Position numbers and translations under genes: made by a program
Assembly (NCBI RefSeq): GCF_041438865.1
Contig: NZ_CP109450.1
Coordinates: 6,078,501 to 6,142,500, forward strand
DNA from: Streptomyces sp. NBC_01471
Lineage (GTDB): Bacteria > Actinomycetota > Actinomycetes > Streptomycetales > Streptomycetaceae
Length of the DNA stretch: 64,000 nucleotides
Direction of reading: 5' to 3'
Notes under the pieces: generated by a model
Databases searched by the model: none
What the model was told of the DNA's origin: nothing
The model's input: only the letters and a program-made list of their open reading frames with translations
Shown here: positions 1 through 8,105 of the stretch, piece after piece
How the letters are laid out: the number at the start of each line of letters is the position of its first letter
Position numbering within the stretch: the stretch's first letter is position 1

Positions 1-1301
1 TTCCAGTAGCCGCTGAACAGGTGCTCGCCGTGCAGCAGCACCTCGCCGTCGTCCGCGATCCGGACGACCGAACCGGGCAGTGGCTGGCCGACCGTGCCGA
101 TCTTCTGCCGGTCCCACGGGTTGAAGGCGGTCGCCGCACAGGACTCGGTGAGGCCGTACCCCTCCAGCACCGTGAAGCCGATCCCCCGGTAGAAGTGCCC
201 GAGCCGCTCGCCCAGCGGCGCGCCGCCGGAGATCGCGTACTCGCCGCGCCCGCCGAGGACCGCCCGCAGCTTGCTGAAGACCAGCCGGTCGAAGACCTTG
301 TGCTTGATCCGCAGTCCGGCGGACGGGCCCTGCGGGGTGCCGAGCGCCCGGCTGTAGGCGATGGCGGTGTTGGCGGCCCGGTCGAAGATCTTTCCCTTGC
401 CGTCGGCCTGCGCCCTGGCGCGCGCCGAGTTGTAGACCTTCTCGAAGACCCGGGGGACGCCGAGGATCAACGTCGGCCTGAAGGAGGCGAGTTCGTCCGT
501 GAGGTGCTTGATGTCCGGTACGCAGCCGATCTTGATCGGCGCCATCACGGAGGAGACCTCGACGAGCCGGCCGAAGACGTGCGCGGCGGGCAGGAAGAGC
601 AGTACCGAGCACTCGCCGGTACGGAACAGCGGTTTCAGCCGCTCCACGATGTTGCCGCACTCGGCGAAGAAGCTGCGGTGGGTCAGCACGCAGCCCTTCG
701 GGCGGCCGGTGGTCCCCGAGGTGTAGACGATGGTGGCCGGGTCGTCGGCCCGCGCCCGGGAGCTGCGCTCGTCCACCGTCGCGTCCGTGACCTCGGCGCC
801 GCTCGCCCTCAGTTCGTCGACGGCGCCCCTGCCGATCTGCCAGACGTGCTTCAGGGCCGGCAGCGAGTCCCGTACGGCCTCGACGGTCCCGGCGTGCGCG
901 TCGCTCTCCACGAGCACCGCGACCGCGCCGGAGTCGCCGAGTATCCACTGCACCTGCTCGGCCGAGCTGGTCTCGTACACCGGCACGGTGATCGCGCCCG
1001 CGCTCCAGATCGCGAAGTCCAGCTGCACCCACTCGTACCGGGTGCGGGACATCAGGGCGACCCGGTCGCCCGGCTGCACACCTGCGGCGATCAGGCCCTT
1101 CGCCGCGTCGTGGACCTCCGTGAGGAACCGGGCTGCGGTGACATCGGTCCAGGCGCCGGCCACCTTGCGGCCCATCACCGCTGCATCGGGATGCTGAGCG
1201 GCGTTGCGGCGGATCAGATCCGTCAGATTGCCGTCCGATGGGACCTCGTACAGGGCCGGAAGGCTGAACTCACGCAAGACTGCTGCTCCTCTGGTCGACA
1301 T
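1..1301 (-). CDS. Long-chain fatty-acid--CoA ligase (AMP-dependent synthetase), 3' end outside window
   Basis: This enzyme activates fatty acids to acyl-AMP and then acyl-CoA. About 433 residues are visible of the roughly 600 usual for the family; the C-terminal part lies beyond position 1. The AMP-binding P-loop reads YTSGTTGRPKG, and a second core motif GYGLTES follows the dimer region. The ATG at 1299-1301 gives an N-terminus MSTRGAAVLREFSLP, which fits FadD15-type actinobacterial ligases. The gene is divergent from the phosphoesterase at 1507, with about 205 bp between them. Family assignment is firm; substrate chain length cannot be read from the sequence. In mycobacteria the fadD15 relative also borders the SRPBCC and ArsA-like genes seen downstream here. 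Confidence 0.9.
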   Translation of the reverse strand, partial: MSTRGAAVLREFSLPALYEVPSDGNLTDLIRRNAAQHPDAAVMGRKVAGAWTDVTAARFLTEVHDAAKGLIAAGVQPGDRVALMSRTRYEWVQLDFAIWSAGAITVPVYETSSAEQVQWILGDSGAVAVLVESDAHAGTVEAVRDSLPALKHVWQIGRGAVDELRASGAEVTDATVDERSSRARADDPATIVYTSGTTGRPKGCVLTHRSFFAECGNIVERLKPLFRTGECSVLLFLPAAHVFGRLVEVSSVMAPIKIGCVPDIKHLTDELASFRPTLILGVPRVFEKVYNSARARAQADGKGKIFDRAANTAIAYSRALGTPQGPSAGLRIKHKVFDRLVFSKLRAVLGGRGEYAISGGAPLGERLGHFYRGIGFTVLEGYGLTESCAATAFNPWDRQKIGTVGQPLPGSVVRIADDGEVLLHGEHLFSGYW

Positions 1302-1493
1302 CGCTGTCGCCACGACTGGACCTGACCGCCCGGACGTTACCCATGGGTAAGAGGTTCCCGATAGGGGGGTCCGGCCAGATGTTCCATGCGTCACACGACA
1401 TCGCTGTGCTTCGCGCAGACTAGTCCACGCATGTCGCACGACGGCGGTATTCGCAGGTCCGGCCCCCTCTATCCAGGTTGTGCCCAGGCGTCC

Positions 1494-1499
1494 TAGGGT
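1494..1499 (+). promoter_or_regulatory. -10 box TAGGGT for the phosphoesterase; probable leaderless start
   Basis: TAGGGT ends 7 nt before the ATG at 1507, so transcription would begin at or within a base or two of the start codon. No Shine-Dalgarno fits that ATG well, which agrees with a leaderless mRNA. No clear -35 hexamer is seen at 16-18 bp upstream. Confidence 0.45.
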
Positions 1500-1506
1500 G
1501 ATCTCC

Positions 1507-2268
1507 ATGCGCGTGCATGTGGTCAGTGACGTCCATGGCAACACCAGCGGTCTCGCGAGGGCGGGTGACGGGGCCGACGCCCTGATCTGCCTCGGTGACC
1601 TGGTCCTCTTCCTGGACTACGCGGATCACTCCCGCGGGATCTTTCCCGACCTCTTCGGCGTCGAGAACGCCGACCGCATCGTGGAGCTGCGCACCGCGCG
1701 CCGCTTCGACGAGGCTCGCGACCTCGGCCGCAGGCTCTGGAGCGGGGTGGACCGCGACACCGCGATCGAGACGGCGGTGCGCAGCCAGTACGCCGAGCTG
1801 TTCGCGGCCTTCCCCACTCCCACGTACGCGACCTACGGCAATGTCGACGTCCCACCGCTCTGGCACGAGTACGCGCGCCCCGGCACCACCGTCCTGGACG
1901 GCGAGCGCGTCGAGATCGGCGGCCGGGTCTTCGGCTTCGTGGGCGGCGGCCTCAGGACCCCGATGCGCACGCCCTACGAGGTCAGCGACGAGGAGTACGC
2001 GGCCAAGATCGAGGCGCTCGGGGACGTCGACGTGCTCTGCACGCACATCCCGCCCGAGGTCCCCGAGCTGGTGTACGACACGGTGGCCCGCCGCTTCGAG
2101 CGGGGCAGCCGCGCCCTGCTCGCCGCGATCCAGCGCATCCGGCCCAGATACGCGCTCTTCGGCCACGTGCACCAGCCACTGTCCCGCCGCGTCCGCGTCG
2201 GCCGGACCGAGTGTGTGAACGTCGGCCACTTCGCATCGACCTCACGGCCCTGGGTCATGGAGTGGTAG
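1507..2268 (+). CDS. Metallophosphoesterase family protein
   Basis: A calcineurin-like phosphoesterase of 253 residues. The metal-ligand blocks are in the usual order: SDVHGN near the N-terminus, a GDL block, GNVD, CTHIPP and FGHVHQP near the C-terminus. The substrate is unknown; the family includes phosphodiesterases and protein phosphatases. I chose the ATG at 1507 over an in-frame GTG at 1480 because the motif SDVHGN follows directly, as is normal for the family, and because a -10 box TAGGGT sits 7 nt upstream, which would put the 1480 codon outside the transcript. It is divergent from the acyl-CoA ligase. Confidence 0.85.
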   Translation: MRVHVVSDVHGNTSGLARAGDGADALICLGDLVLFLDYADHSRGIFPDLFGVENADRIVELRTARRFDEARDLGRRLWSGVDRDTAIETAVRSQYAELFAAFPTPTYATYGNVDVPPLWHEYARPGTTVLDGERVEIGGRVFGFVGGGLRTPMRTPYEVSDEEYAAKIEALGDVDVLCTHIPPEVPELVYDTVARRFERGSRALLAAIQRIRPRYALFGHVHQPLSRRVRVGRTECVNVGHFASTSRPWVMEW

Positions 2269-2346
2269 CGGTCAGCGGCCCGGTGCGTACGCGATAGCCT
2301 TCACAGCGCATGCAACACCGGATTCCGCACTGGAGGAGCCACGGCG

Positions 2347-2802
2347 ATGGCTGAACACACCAGCTCAAGCATCACGATCGAGGCCGCACCGGCCGACGTC
2401 ATGGGCGTGATCGCCGACTTCGCCCGCTACCCGGAGTGGACCGGCGAGGTGAAGGAGGCCGAAGTCCTCTCCACCGACGCCGAGGGCCGCGCCGAGCAGG
2501 TCAGGCTGGTGCTCGACGCCGGTGCGATCAAGGACGACCACACCCTCGCGTACACCTGGACCGGTGCCAACGAGGTCAGCTGGACGCTGGTCAAGTCGCA
2601 GATGCTCCGCTCGCTCGACGGCACCTACCTCCTCGCTCCGGCGGGCGGCGCCACCGAGGTCACCTACCGGCTGACCGTCGACGTCAAGATCCCGATGCTC
2701 GGCATGATCAAGCGCAAGGCCGAGAAGGTCATCATCGACCGCGCCCTGGCCGGTCTGAAGAAGCGGGTCGAGTCCGGCGCCGCAGCGCAGTCCGAGGGCT
2801 GA
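2347..2802 (+). CDS. SRPBCC (polyketide cyclase/START-like) family protein
   Basis: A 151-residue single-domain protein with the SRPBCC opening (SSSITIEAAPADVMGVIADF) and the typical RYPEWTGEV segment near residue 30. Such proteins form a helix-grip cavity that binds lipids or other hydrophobic ligands; no catalytic role can be read. A Shine-Dalgarno TGGAGGAG precedes the ATG. It ends 6 bp before the ArsA-like gene, so the two are very likely co-transcribed. The pair resembles mycobacterial Rv2185c and Rv2184c, which are also neighbours. The C-terminal KRKAEKVIID stretch is basic and could lie on a membrane surface. Confidence 0.85.
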   Translation: MAEHTSSSITIEAAPADVMGVIADFARYPEWTGEVKEAEVLSTDAEGRAEQVRLVLDAGAIKDDHTLAYTWTGANEVSWTLVKSQMLRSLDGTYLLAPAGGATEVTYRLTVDVKIPMLGMIKRKAEKVIIDRALAGLKKRVESGAAAQSEG

Positions 2803-2808
2803 CGCCCG

Positions 2809-3954
2809 ATGCGTACGGTCCTCGTCACCGGCCTCGGCGGCGCGGGCCGCACCACCGTCGCGGCGGCCACCGCACTGGCGGCCGCCCGCGAAGGCGAGCG
2901 GGTCCTGCTGCTCTCCACCGACCAGGACCCGGGCGACAGCCTGTCCGCCGCCCGCGACGCGGGGGTGCGGGCCGAGCGGATCGACTCCGGCGCCCACTTC
3001 CGTACCGAACTGCTGGCCCTCCAGGAACGCGGCACCGCGGCCCTGGACCTGCTCGGCGCGGCCAGGCTGGAAGAGGAGGAGCTGACCGAGCTGCCGGGGG
3101 CGGCGCAGTTCGCGCTGCTGCACGCGTTGCGCACCGCCGATCCGGCCGAGTGGGACCTGACCGTCGTCGACATGCCGCCCGTCCAGGAGGCACTGGCCGT
3201 CCTCGCCCTCCCGGAGCAGCTCCGCCGCTACCTGCGCAGACTGCTGCCGCCCGAGCGGCAGGCGGCCCGCGCGCTGCGCCCGGTGCTGGCCCAGCTCGCC
3301 GGTGTCCCGATGCCCGCGCAGTGGCTGTACGGGACGGCCGCCCGGTGGGAGGACGAGCTGGCCGCCGTCCAGACCAGGATCGACGACCCGGACACCACCC
3401 TGCGACTGGTGGCCGAGCCGGGGCCCGCCGCGACCCGGGCGCTGCGCACCGCCCGTACCGGGATCGCGCTGCACCGCCGCATCCTCGACCTGGTCGTCGC
3501 GAACCGGCTGGTGCCCACCGGCTCCGGGGACCACTGGCTCACCGCGCTGGCGGCCGAACAGCAGGAGCACCTCAAGGAACTGTCCGCCTGCTTCGGCGAC
3601 ATCGAGGTGGCAGAGCTTCCCCATCTGGGCCGGGCACCCCGCACCGCCGACCAGCTGGACCCGCTGGAGCTCCCGGCCGCTCCCCGTGCGACGGCCCCGG
3701 AGTGGGACGTCGAGGACCGGCTCGCCGACGACGGCGTCCTGGTCTGGCGGCTGCCGCTGCCCGGCGCGGTCAAGGAGGAGCTCGGCCTGGTCAGGCGCGG
3801 CGACGAACTGCTGCTCACCGCCGGTCCTTTCCGCAGGACCGTCACCCTGCCGTCGGCGCTCCGCCGCTGCACGGTGGAGGGTGCGGGGCTCACGGACGGG
3901 GTGCTCGGCATCCGGTTCGCGCCGGATCCGCGGCTGTGGCCGCAGAACCGCTGA
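2809..3954 (+). CDS. ArsA-like anion-transporting ATPase relative with degenerate P-loop
   Basis: A 381-residue protein of the SIMIBI/ArsA fold. The N-terminus has the layout of a deviant Walker A, but reads GLGGAGRTT where family members have GKGGVGKTT, so both lysines normally used for nucleotide binding are replaced (Leu and Arg). The following STDQDP segment corresponds to the ArsA STDPA block. A DMPP segment near residue 123 fits the Switch II region. The C-terminal third carries an IbpA/Hsp20-like beta-rich segment (LVWRLPLPGAVKEELGLVRR) often seen in actinobacterial ArsA-like proteins. Role unknown; it probably works with the SRPBCC gene 6 bp upstream. ATPase activity is doubtful from the motif loss. 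Confidence 0.75.
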   Translation: MRTVLVTGLGGAGRTTVAAATALAAAREGERVLLLSTDQDPGDSLSAARDAGVRAERIDSGAHFRTELLALQERGTAALDLLGAARLEEEELTELPGAAQFALLHALRTADPAEWDLTVVDMPPVQEALAVLALPEQLRRYLRRLLPPERQAARALRPVLAQLAGVPMPAQWLYGTAARWEDELAAVQTRIDDPDTTLRLVAEPGPAATRALRTARTGIALHRRILDLVVANRLVPTGSGDHWLTALAAEQQEHLKELSACFGDIEVAELPHLGRAPRTADQLDPLELPAAPRATAPEWDVEDRLADDGVLVWRLPLPGAVKEELGLVRRGDELLLTAGPFRRTVTLPSALRRCTVEGAGLTDGVLGIRFAPDPRLWPQNR

Positions 3955-3967
3955 CCGAGCCGGCCCG

Positions 3968-4013
3968 GGGCCGTTGACGGATTCGGCACCGGGCCGTTGA
4001 CCGAGTCGGCAAC
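3968..4013 (+). repeat. Two-copy 23-bp tandem direct repeat in an intergenic gap
   Basis: Copies at 3968-3990 and 3991-4013 share GGGCCGTTGAC and TCGGCA and differ at four positions or fewer. Further imperfect ACAGAGCCGGTG elements follow at about 4022-4056. The 192-bp gap between the ArsA-like gene and the next gene is otherwise without coding potential. A TACGGT -10-like box lies just before the downstream gene at about 4106. Confidence 0.6.
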
Positions 4014-4146
4014 AGGACCGGACAGAGCCGGTGCCACCGGCCCCGCCACAGAGCCGGTGGCCGGGCCGGTGAACGCCGCAGGGCCGTTCGGGTAACGTCG
4101 GGAGTACGGTCCTAAGCACACCCGTATCCCGTCGCAGGAGTCCGCC

Positions 4147-4599
4147 ATGAGCGAAGCCCCCGAGCAGCCCGCCACCGACTCGGACGCCTGGGCGAAGGCC
4201 TGCGCCGAGGATCTCGCCGAGGAGAAGGCGCGCCGCCGCGCCGAGTACGGGAGCGCCGAGGGGTCGGCCGCCGACGAGCTGCGGAAGCTCTTCGACGCGG
4301 TCGCCGACAAGGTCTCCGACTTCCAGTCGTCGATCCCCGGCCTGGCCGCCCAGGGCGCCGTCCAGCAGTTCCTCAGCCAGGCGAAGTCCGTGGTCGAACC
4401 GGTCGTCGAGCGCAACCCCGACGTCTTCGACCACCTGGCGGCCGCCGGTGGCGAACTCCTCGCCGCCTACCGTTCCGCGGTGGAGAAGCAGGAGCAGCGG
4501 TGGACCGCGGGCCGGGAAACGGCCGCCGACCGCGACGCGGGCAAGGACGACGGCGGCGACGAGGGGCCCGGCCCGGCCGAGCGCATCGATCTGGACTGA
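4147..4599 (+). CDS. Conserved actinobacterial hypothetical protein (DUF5304-like)
   Basis: A 150-residue acidic, largely helical protein with no signal peptide or membrane span. The N-terminal third is charged (DAWAKACAEDLAEEKARRRAEY), the middle is a predicted amphipathic helix (LRKLFDAVADKVSDF), and the C-terminus is a disordered Asp/Gly-rich tail. I recall a Streptomyces family called DUF5304 with this layout, placed next to glkA, but cannot confirm it here. A Shine-Dalgarno CAGGAG precedes the ATG. It lies 69 bp upstream of glucokinase. Function unknown. Confidence 0.7.
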   Translation: MSEAPEQPATDSDAWAKACAEDLAEEKARRRAEYGSAEGSAADELRKLFDAVADKVSDFQSSIPGLAAQGAVQQFLSQAKSVVEPVVERNPDVFDHLAAAGGELLAAYRSAVEKQEQRWTAGRETAADRDAGKDDGGDEGPGPAERIDLD

Positions 4600-4668
4600 T
4601 CACCCCGGCCCGGCGGCCCTCGGGTACGGTTGCCCCTCAGCGGGGCTCGACCGAAAACTGAGGGACTC

Positions 4669-5610
4669 ATGGGACTCACCATCGGCGTCGACATCGGCGG
4701 CACGAAGATCGCGGCCGGAGTGGTCGACGAAGAGGGCACCATTCTCGATGTGCACAAGGTGCCCACCCCGCCGACCGCCGAAGGCATCGTCGACGCTATC
4801 TGCGCGGCAGTCTCCGAGGCCGGCAAGGGGCACGAGATCGAGGCGGTCGGCATCGGGGCGGCCGGTTACGTGGACGACAAGCGCGCGACCGTCCTCTTCG
4901 CGCCGAACATCAACTGGCGGCACGAGCCGCTCAAGGACAAGGTCGAGCAGCGCGTCGGCCTGCCCGTGGTCGTGGAGAACGACGCCAACGCGGCCGCCTG
5001 GGGGGAGTACAAGTTCGGTGCGGGGCAGGGGCACGAGGACGTCATCTGCATCACGCTCGGCACCGGTCTCGGCGGCGGCATCATCATCGGCAACAAGCTG
5101 CGGCGCGGACGGTTCGGTGTGGCAGCCGAGTTCGGCCACATCCGGGTCGTACCGGACGGACTGCTGTGCGGCTGCGGCAGCCAGGGCTGCTGGGAGCAGT
5201 ACGCGTCGGGGCGGGCCCTCGTCAGGTACGCGACGCAGCGGGCCAACGCCACCCCGGAGAACGCACAGGTGCTGCTCGGCCTCGGCGACGGGACCCCCGC
5301 CGGCATCCAGGGCAAGCACATCAGCGAGGCCGCCCGCCAGGGCGACCCGGTGGCCGTCGACTCGTTCCGCGAGCTCGCCCGCTGGGCCGGGGCGGGGCTG
5401 GCCGATCTGGCCTCGCTCTTCGACCCTTCGGCGTTCATCGTCGGCGGCGGTGTGTCGGACGAGGGCGAACTGGTCCTCGACCCGATCCGCAAGTCCTTCC
5501 GGCGCTGGCTGATCGGCGGCGCGTGGCGGCCGCACGCCCAGGTGCTCGCGGCCCAACTCGGCGGCGAGGCAGGGCTGGTGGGCGCCGCGGACCTGGCCCG
5601 CCAGGGCTGA
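4669..5610 (+). CDS. glkA: Glucokinase (ROK family)
   Basis: Phosphorylates glucose to glucose-6-phosphate in the cytoplasm. The 313-residue protein opens MGLTIGVDIGGTKIAAGVVD, which is the ROK phosphate-1 loop. The ROK zinc motif is intact as CGCGSQGCWE near residue 168, and the catalytic Asp lies in VVENDANAAAWGE. In Streptomyces, GlkA also acts as a regulator in glucose repression, which is family knowledge and not visible here. The ATG at 4669 follows GAGGGA and starts exactly at the conserved N-terminus; an earlier in-frame codon at 4630 would add non-conserved residues. A TACGGT -10-like box lies at 4625-4630. Confidence 0.95.
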   Translation: MGLTIGVDIGGTKIAAGVVDEEGTILDVHKVPTPPTAEGIVDAICAAVSEAGKGHEIEAVGIGAAGYVDDKRATVLFAPNINWRHEPLKDKVEQRVGLPVVVENDANAAAWGEYKFGAGQGHEDVICITLGTGLGGGIIIGNKLRRGRFGVAAEFGHIRVVPDGLLCGCGSQGCWEQYASGRALVRYATQRANATPENAQVLLGLGDGTPAGIQGKHISEAARQGDPVAVDSFRELARWAGAGLADLASLFDPSAFIVGGGVSDEGELVLDPIRKSFRRWLIGGAWRPHAQVLAAQLGGEAGLVGAADLARQG

Positions 5611-5679
5611 CCCGAGCAGCCGGACCGGCGCCTGCCGCACCCCAGGGGTGCGGCAGGCGCCGCTCACTGCCCGCCGTCG

Positions 5680-5685
5680 TAGGGT
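5680..5685 (+). promoter_or_regulatory. -10 box TAGGGT for the EEP-family gene; probable leaderless start
   Basis: TAGGGT ends 7 nt before the ATG at 5693. The spacing places the likely transcription start at the ATG. No good -35 hexamer is visible. Confidence 0.45.
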
Positions 5686-5692
5686 GTCGCCC

Positions 5693-6445
5693 ATGGCGAT
5701 CACTACGCTGCCCGAATCCCGTACGGAGAGCGACTCGGCCGTAATCCGGGTGCTCAGTTACAACATCCGCTCGATGCGCGACGACCGCGCGGCGCTGGTC
5801 CGGGTGATCCGCGCCTGCGACCCCGATCTGGTGCTCATCCAGGAGGCCCCGCGCTTCTTCCGCTGGCGCAAGGCCGCGGCCCGGCTCGCGACCAGTACCG
5901 GCCTGGTGACACTCGGCGGCGGAGCCACGGCGGCCGGTCCGCTGCTGCTCTGCTCGCTGCGCGCCACCGTGGAGCGCACCGAGGACGTGCTGCTGCCGCG
6001 CACCCCCGGCCTGCACCAGCGTGGGTTCGCGACCGCTGTGGTCCGCATCGGGGGCGCCCGGCTCGGCGTCCTCAGCTGCCATCTGAGCCTGCAGTCCGCC
6101 GAGCGCCGTACGCAGACCGGGCTGCTGCTCGACCGGCTCGGCTCGATGGACGTCCCGCACGCGGTCGTCGCCGGGGACCTCAACGAGGGCCCGGACGGCC
6201 GGAGTTTCGGGCGGCTCGCGACGGAGCTCCAGGACTGCCGGACGGTGAAGCCGTGGGGCGGCGGGCACACCTACCCGGCGGCGGCCCCGGACCGGCGGAT
6301 CGACGCGGTGTTCGCGACGCCGGAGGTCGAGGTGCTGGGGTGCGGGGTGCCGCAGGACATCCCGCAGGCGGATCTCCGGGCGGCGTCCGACCACCTTCCG
6401 GTGCTGGCGGCACTCCGGGTGCGGACCGGCCCGACCGGCGCCTGA
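5693..6445 (+). CDS. Endonuclease/exonuclease/phosphatase (EEP) family protein
   Basis: A 250-residue cytoplasmic protein with the DNase I/EEP fold. Motifs in order: VLSYNIRS (metal/active-site Asn), LIQEAPR (catalytic Glu), GDLNEGPDG near residue 160 (Asp and Asn) and SDHLPVLAALR at the C-terminus (catalytic His). The substrate could be DNA, phosphoinositide-like headgroups or nucleotides; the sequence does not decide. The ATG at 5693 is preferred over an upstream in-frame codon because the preceding residues are non-conserved and a -10 box lies 7 nt upstream. Confidence 0.85.
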   Translation: MAITTLPESRTESDSAVIRVLSYNIRSMRDDRAALVRVIRACDPDLVLIQEAPRFFRWRKAAARLATSTGLVTLGGGATAAGPLLLCSLRATVERTEDVLLPRTPGLHQRGFATAVVRIGGARLGVLSCHLSLQSAERRTQTGLLLDRLGSMDVPHAVVAGDLNEGPDGRSFGRLATELQDCRTVKPWGGGHTYPAAAPDRRIDAVFATPEVEVLGCGVPQDIPQADLRAASDHLPVLAALRVRTGPTGA

Positions 6446-6472
6446 GAGGGCCGCGCCGGTCCGGGGAGGCTG

Positions 6473-6510
6473 GTCCGGGTCAGGCGGGGTCGGTCCGGCC
6501 TGACCCGGAC
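6473..6510. terminator. Bidirectional hairpin between convergent genes
   Basis: A perfect 13-bp inverted repeat (arms 6473-6485 and 6498-6510, arm GTCCGGGTCAGGC) with a 12-nt loop lies between the EEP gene and the convergent membrane-protein gene. There is no U-tract, as is common for Streptomyces terminators. Confidence 0.6.
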
Positions 6511-6582
6511 GGAGAGCCTTGGGCCCCCAGGCCCTGGATTCTGCATCCCAGACCCCCGGGTCCCCGACTCCGGATCCGGCCC

Positions 6583-7173
6583 CTAGACCACGGCGCCCCG
6601 GCCGGGATCGTCCTCGTCGTCGTCCTCCGGCCCCATCCGCACCACCAGTACCGCGAATCCGCCGAGAAACCCGCCGATACCGAGCGTCGTGAGCCACCAC
6701 GTCATGTCCCAGCCCAGCACCACGGCGAGGATCAGCAGCACCGGTCCGCCCACGACGGCCAGCCAGGCGAACTTCGCCGTGACGTCCGCCTCGGGCAGCT
6801 CCGGGTCCGGCTGGACGAAGTGGCCCTCGTCGGAAGGCCCGAGGTCGTCGTCGGACGGCTCCGCCAGGCTGTGGTCGCGGGGCCCGCCGATACCCGGGGC
6901 GAACACGACCGAGCTGCCCAGCGGCCGGTCCGGCCCACTCGCCGGATCAGGCGCGGTCTCGGACTCGGCCTCCGCATCCGGCGTCTCGGCCCCGGACTCC
7001 CGGGCCCCGTCGGCGTTGACCCCCTCCTCCAGCAGGGCGAGGTCCTCCACCGACTTGAAGGGCTTGGTGCCCGCGGGATCGGCGGGCTCCGCACCGTACC
7101 CCGCGACGATCGCGGCCCACACCGCTTCCTCGTCGATCGGCTGCGGTTCGCGCTCCGCCTCGTTCTCAGCCAC
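6583..7173 (-). CDS. Hypothetical membrane protein with acidic cytoplasmic N-terminus
   Basis: A 196-residue protein. Residues 1 to about 130 are acidic and disordered (many Asp, Glu, Pro), followed by two adjacent membrane spans at about 135-155 (FAWLAVVGGPVLLILAVVLG) and 160-180, then a short tail rich in Asp and Glu (MGPEDDDEDDPG). The GTG start at 7171-7173 overlaps the end of the esterase gene by 8 bp and has GGGGAG upstream, so translation is probably coupled. No known domain is recognised. The partner gene suggests a membrane-related role, but that is inference. Confidence 0.75.
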   Translation of the reverse strand: MAENEAEREPQPIDEEAVWAAIVAGYGAEPADPAGTKPFKSVEDLALLEEGVNADGARESGAETPDAEAESETAPDPASGPDRPLGSSVVFAPGIGGPRDHSLAEPSDDDLGPSDEGHFVQPDPELPEADVTAKFAWLAVVGGPVLLILAVVLGWDMTWWLTTLGIGGFLGGFAVLVVRMGPEDDDEDDPGRGAVV

Positions 7174-7945
7174 CGGTAGTACTCCCCTTCGTCCCGACGC
7201 TCGGAGCGAGGCGGCCGATGAACGCGTGGCTCTTCTCGAAAATCCGCTCCGCATCGTGGTCCAACGTCGCCACGTGGTAGCTCTGTTCCAGCAGGACCTC
7301 CTCGACATCCGTCGACGAGACCCGGCTGAGGATGCGGGCCGAGTCGGAGGGCCGCACCACATGGTCCTCGGCGCTGTGCAGAAGGAGCAACGGCTGGGTG
7401 ACCTGGGGCAGTTCACGGTCCACGAGCCGGCAGAAACGCCGCAGCGAGTGGGCGCAGTGCAGCGGCACCCGGTCGTAGCCCACCTCGACGGAGCCGCCCA
7501 GGGCGATGTCGCTGGCGACCCCCTTCGTCGTACGCACCAGATGCCGGGCGACCGGGAGTGCGTGGGCCGCGATGCCGTGCACCTTGTTCAGCGGGTTGAC
7601 CAGGACGAGGCCGCTGACCGAGTGGCCGTGCTTGGCGGCCAGCCGCAGGGCCAGCGCGCCGCCCATCGAGAGACCGAAGACATAGACCCGCTCGCACCGG
7701 TCGAGCAGGGCGCGCAGCTCCCTGTCGACCTCCGCGTACCAGTCCTGCCAGCCGGTGACCTGCATGTCCTGCCAGCGGGTGCCGTGCCCCGGGAGCAGCG
7801 GCAGCGAGACGGTCAGCCCCTGCTCGGCCAGATACTCCGCCCAGGGGCGCAGCGACTGCGGCGAGCCGGTGAATCCATGACAGAGGAGGACGCCGGTCTC
7901 TCCGCCTTCGTGGCGGTAGGGCTCGGCTCCAGGAAGCACCGGCAC
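7166..7945 (-). CDS. Alpha/beta-fold hydrolase (carboxylesterase type)
   Basis: A 259-residue serine hydrolase. The oxyanion block is LLCHGFTGSPQSL, the nucleophile elbow is GLSMGG (catalytic Ser), the Asp is in SAEDHVV and the His in SYHVATLDHD near the C-terminus, so the triad is complete. It resembles the thermostable carboxylesterase/monoacylglycerol lipase group. The GTG start at 7945 follows AGGAG. It is the first gene of a two-gene operon with the overlapping membrane protein, and is divergent from the PlsC-type acyltransferase. Confidence 0.88.
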   Translation of the reverse strand: MPVLPGAEPYRHEGGETGVLLCHGFTGSPQSLRPWAEYLAEQGLTVSLPLLPGHGTRWQDMQVTGWQDWYAEVDRELRALLDRCERVYVFGLSMGGALALRLAAKHGHSVSGLVLVNPLNKVHGIAAHALPVARHLVRTTKGVASDIALGGSVEVGYDRVPLHCAHSLRRFCRLVDRELPQVTQPLLLLHSAEDHVVRPSDSARILSRVSSTDVEEVLLEQSYHVATLDHDAERIFEKSHAFIGRLAPSVGTKGSTTGG

Positions 7946-8105
7946 CGGGTCTCCTGTTCGTCAGGTCTCGAAAGGTGTACTTCACCGTACGCGACCGGAC
8001 CGACACCGACCAGGGCCGTCACCCCCGGGACGGAGAGCGGATGGCCGGGAGCGCACGCCCCGCGCGGGTTATGGTCGGTTCGACCGTCACAGGAAGGCAT
8101 CCGAG

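Noticed and set aside
1480..1506. Upstream GTG start for the metallophosphoesterase
   Set aside because: It would add nine residues before the conserved N-terminus and lies upstream of the likely transcription start.
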